Shown here: piece after piece, positions 61,319 through 64,000 of the stretch | Numbering within the stretch: the first letter of the stretch is position 1 | Layout of the letters: every line of letters starts with the position of its first letter | NCBI GenBank assembly: GCA_035699745.1 | Contig: DASSPH010000048.1 | Coordinates: 1 to 64,000, forward strand | DNA from: Vicinamibacterales bacterium | GTDB taxonomy: Bacteria > Acidobacteriota > Vicinamibacteria > Vicinamibacterales > 2-12-FULL-66-21 | Direction of reading: 5' to 3' | DNA: 64,000 nt | The notes under the pieces: generated by a model | What the model was told of the DNA's origin: nothing | Seen by the model: only the letters and a program-made list of their open reading frames with translations | The model's database searches: none | Made by a program: the position numbers and the translations under genes

Positions 61319-63481
61319 TCACTTGCCCGCGGACGTCGAAGGCACCGGGACGGTCCACACGTTCGCGGTTTCGAGCGCGCGCTCGAAGACGATGCGCGAA
61401 CCGGACGGGTGCCAGGCCGGATACCGGACGTAGCCGGCCGCGGACTTGAACGCCGTGACCTGCGTCACCGCGCCGGTCGTGCGCGACACGGTATAGACGT
61501 TCCAGACGCCGTCGCGCTGTCCGGCAAACGCGATGCGATCGTTGTCGGGCGCCCACGTGTGCGGCCACGACTGTCCGAAGCCCTTGGTCAGCTGCACGAT
61601 CGGTCCGCCGGACGCCGGAACCCAGGCGATGTGCGTCGAGTCGCCTCGCTTGATCTCGACCGCGAGCGTCTTCCCGTCCGGCGACCACGCCGGATAGGAC
61701 ACCGCCTCCGGGTCGACCGCGACCTTCTTCTCCGGTCCGCCGAAGCCCGCCCGCCAGACGCTGAGCACGCCGCTCTCTTCGATGCGGTGATAGGCGAGCG
61801 ACTGGCCGTCGGGCGAGAGCCGCGGCGCAATCATGTCCTTGCGCAGGTCCATCGCGAACGTCTCGCGCCGCGACGCGAGATCCACCCACAACAGGCGCCA
61901 TCCCGACTCGGTGGTGCCGCGCTGCACGAGCAGCCGGTCGTGCTTCAGATCCCACTGCGGATCGCCGGCGCCGGCTCCGGTGACGAGCGGCGTGCGATCG
62001 CTCCCGTCGTCCCGCATCGTCCACACCGAGGGAGGCGCGCCGACGGCGGTCTGCATGTAGGCGACGCGGCCGTCGGACGCGTAATCCGGGTGCGTGTTCC
62101 GCGAGACGTCGTCGGTGAGGCGGACCGGTTCGCTGCCCTTGCCGTCGGGCCCGATATCCGTGCCCCACAGGTTCGCGTCGACGGTGCGGGCGGCGAAGGC
62201 GAGCGTGCCGTTGGACGAGAGCGACAGTCCCTCGACGATCCCCGCTTCCATTGGCAGCAGCACTTCCGTCTCACCGACGGGATTCCCGTCCGCGTCGATG
62301 GCGTGCCTGAATACGCGGCCGTTGCCCGACGGCGTCGTTCCGCCCCAGAGCAGCGCGTCGCCGCCGGGGGCGAAGACGGGATCGGCGCCGTTGGTGGCCG
62401 CCGCGATGAGCGCCTGCGCGCCGGTGGCGACGTTCACCGTGCGAACGTCCATCTGCCAGCCGCCGCGCGCCACGATGAACGCGACGAGGCGGCCGTCGCG
62501 GGACCACGCGGGAGCGCGATGCCCGCCTGGCGGCGAGCCGATCGTCGTGAGCTGGCGGCGTCCGGTGCCGTCGCGGCGGATCGTCCACAAGGACGACTGT
62601 CCGGCCAGACCGCCGGCGTCGGAGGTGAAGACGATGGTGCTGCTGTCGGGCGACCAGGCCGGATCGGAGCCGAACTCGACGATCTGCCGCGGAACGCCGC
62701 CGCTGGACGGCACGATCCACACGCCGCCGCGGCGTCGCGAATGAAATGCGATCCACTGCCCGTCAGGCGACCAGGCCGGCTGCATGTTGTGGCCGCCGTC
62801 CTTCGTCAGGGCGATCTCCGCGCTTCCGGGGGCGAGGCTGACGAGATACAGCTCGAGGGCCCCGGTTGCGTCGGACGCATAGACGATCGATCGTCCGTCA
62901 GGGGACAGCGCCGGGTTCGCCGTGTAGCCGCGGCGGTTCGTGATCCGGGTCAGCGGCAGGTCTGAGGCGGCGCTCTCGCGATCGTCCGCCGGCGGGACGC
63001 GGCCGATCATCGAAACGGCGGCGGCCAGTCCGAGCGAGGCCAGCGCCAGCGCCGCGGCCCAGCTCCATCGGCGGCGAATCCCCTCCGGCTCGCGCGCCGG
63101 CGGCGCCGGCGGCGGTTCAGCGGGCGGTGGGGGCGGCGCCGCGGCGGAGGGCGCTACGGGCAGCACCGTCACGGGTGCGATGAAGCGGTAGCCGCGCCTG
63201 GCAATCGTCTCGACGTAGCGGGCGTCCTGGCTCTCGTCGCCGAGCGCCTTCCGGATCTGCGCGACGGCCCGCGTCAGGACGTTGGGGGTCACGAACGTGC
63301 CGGTCCAGACGGCGTCGAGCAGTTCGTCCTTGGCCACCACCCGATCGCGGTGTTCGATCAGATGGACCAGGACGTCGAACGCCTTTGGCTCCAGGGGGAT
63401 AGCGCCGCCGCCGCGCCGGGCGGCCATCCGCCCGGTGTCCACCTGGACGTCGCCGAACTCGTAGACGACGCGCTCCCTCAC
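61319..63481 (-). CDS. Transmembrane winged-helix regulator with TolB-like propeller
   Basis: 720 residues. An OmpR/PhoB-type winged-helix domain (about 8-103, with VLTRAVAQIRKALGD and RRGYRFIAPV) is followed by a Pro-rich linker (about 108-132) and one membrane helix (about 140-160). A periplasmic six- or more-bladed PD40/TolB-like propeller follows (about 180-715, many FSPDG/WSPDG motifs). The layout is CadC-like: an outside sensor joined directly to a DNA-binding domain. GTG 63481 follows GAGGGA. Targets are unknown, perhaps the divergent protease gene. Confidence 0.9.
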   Translation of the reverse strand: MRERVVYEFGDVQVDTGRMAARRGGGAIPLEPKAFDVLVHLIEHRDRVVAKDELLDAVWTGTFVTPNVLTRAVAQIRKALGDESQDARYVETIARRGYRFIAPVTVLPVAPSAAAPPPPPAEPPPAPPAREPEGIRRRWSWAAALALASLGLAAAVSMIGRVPPADDRESAASDLPLTRITNRRGYTANPALSPDGRSIVYASDATGALELYLVSLAPGSAEIALTKDGGHNMQPAWSPDGQWIAFHSRRRGGVWIVPSSGGVPRQIVEFGSDPAWSPDSSTIVFTSDAGGLAGQSSLWTIRRDGTGRRQLTTIGSPPGGHRAPAWSRDGRLVAFIVARGGWQMDVRTVNVATGAQALIAAATNGADPVFAPGGDALLWGGTTPSGNGRVFRHAIDADGNPVGETEVLLPMEAGIVEGLSLSSNGTLAFAARTVDANLWGTDIGPDGKGSEPVRLTDDVSRNTHPDYASDGRVAYMQTAVGAPPSVWTMRDDGSDRTPLVTGAGAGDPQWDLKHDRLLVQRGTTESGWRLLWVDLASRRETFAMDLRKDMIAPRLSPDGQSLAYHRIEESGVLSVWRAGFGGPEKKVAVDPEAVSYPAWSPDGKTLAVEIKRGDSTHIAWVPASGGPIVQLTKGFGQSWPHTWAPDNDRIAFAGQRDGVWNVYTVSRTTGAVTQVTAFKSAAGYVRYPAWHPSGSRIVFERALETANVWTVPVPSTSAGK

Positions 63482-63579
63482 CGGTCCCTCATGGCTGCGG
63501 CAACACCATCATCGATCCGTCACGGCGCCATCACGACGCCGGGGCCTCTGCGGGCGCACCTTCGCCGTGGAGGTGCCCG

Positions 63580-64000
63580 GTGCGCAGAATCCTTGGTGCA
63601 GGTCTCATGAGTTTGACGGTCGTGACGCCGGCGGCGGGCGCGGACCGGACGCGTCCCGACGTCCCCCTGGTGATCGACGCACGAGGCGGGATTGCCGTGC
63701 CCGTCTTCGTCAACGGCGCCGGTCCGTTCACCTTCATTCTCGACACCGGGGCGTCTCGAACGATCGTGGCCGACGATCTCGCACGGCTGCTGGAGACCCC
63801 GGTGGTCGCCCGGTCCGAGGTCGTCACGAGCGCGGGATCGGACGTGCGCCCGGTCGTCCGGCTGGCGTCACTCGCGCTGGCGTCGGCGCGCGCGGAGGCG
63901 GTGCTGGCGCCGGTGCTGCCCGCCGGGAACCTCGCCCGGCTCGGCCGCGGCGTGCGCGGCCTGCTCGGTCAGGATTTCCTGTCGGCGTTCAACTATACAC
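63580..64000 (+). CDS. Retropepsin-like aspartic protease, exported (cut by window edge)
   Basis: The first 140 codons are seen. GTG 63580 is preceded by GGAGG six bases upstream and opens a signal peptide (RRILGAGLMSLTVVTPAAGA), which decides the start; ATG 63607 would cut it. A retropepsin-like fold follows with the catalytic motif DTGAS in FTFILDTGASRTIV, then LLGQDFLSAFN, the typical hydrophobic loop. Such proteins act as single-domain aspartic proteases that dimerise. It is divergent from the winged-helix/propeller regulator. Confidence 0.82.
   Translation, partial: MRRILGAGLMSLTVVTPAAGADRTRPDVPLVIDARGGIAVPVFVNGAGPFTFILDTGASRTIVADDLARLLETPVVARSEVVTSAGSDVRPVVRLASLALASARAEAVLAPVLPAGNLARLGRGVRGLLGQDFLSAFNYT

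Overview
The window is high-GC bacterial chromosome, densely coded on both strands, with intergenic gaps mostly under 200 bases. The gene families point to an Acidobacteriota member, probably of the Vicinamibacteria type. The indicators are two orphan MacB/FtsX permeases of the acidobacterial duplicated (ADOP) kind, one beside a PadR regulator. There is also a secreted VWFA-related acidobacterial protein, several exported S9/S41/M14 peptidases with TolB-like propellers, a winged-helix/TolB-propeller transmembrane regulator, and exported DinB-like proteins. This assignment is inference from gene content; no rRNA or tRNA gene was recognised.

Layout. 1-12.6 kb: a truncated exported protein, an S9 peptidase, an M14 carboxypeptidase with a cyanophycinase-like S51 protein, a YdeI-like/DinB-like pair, an ADOP permease and a second large S9 peptidase. 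12.6-18.3 kb: an ADOP permease divergent from padR and a permease-prefix-like membrane protein, then a class C serine hydrolase coupled to an EamA transporter. 18.3-28.1 kb: a tricorn-type S41 protease, an alpha/beta hydrolase overlapping phosphoenolpyruvate carboxylase, ArfB, a cupredoxin lipoprotein, a small basic protein absent from simple long-ORF views, and an aldehyde dehydrogenase. 28.1-34.9 kb: a DUF4412-like/DinB-like operon, an M20 peptidase divergent from a VWA protein, argG, a 112-base palindromic repeat array, and a TPR/membrane protein pair. 34.9-48.2 kb: Lhr helicase with a CBS protein, an exported triple-HhH/TPR operon, a hydroxyacid dehydrogenase whose 3' end overlaps an AsmA gene, a threonine dehydratase, and an unknown exported protein coupled to an M24 peptidase. 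48.2-54.6 kb: a metallothionein, a cold-shock protein, a phospholipase D/cardiolipin synthase, and a tightly coupled SUI1 - Gfo/Idh - GMC - VOC operon, then a YghA-like reductase. 54.6-64 kb: a secreted protein with a VWFA-type N-terminus, an orphan histidine kinase overlapping a subtilase, a DsbA-like protein, a Tat-exported Gfo/Idh protein, the winged-helix/propeller regulator, and the start of a retropepsin-like protease.

Functionally the window is dominated by export and extracytoplasmic hydrolysis: about ten secreted or periplasmic hydrolases, mostly in separate transcription units, as expected of a protein- and peptide-scavenging heterotroph. Housekeeping genes (ppc, argG, arfB, lhr, csp) are scattered singly among them. 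No CRISPR array, prophage, insertion sequence or biosynthetic cluster was recognised. The most striking non-coding signals are a recurrent TANNNT box placed 6-8 bases before start codons that mostly lack a Shine-Dalgarno (predicted leaderless mRNAs), two heptanucleotide tandem arrays, and the palindromic GGGGACTGTCCCC array.
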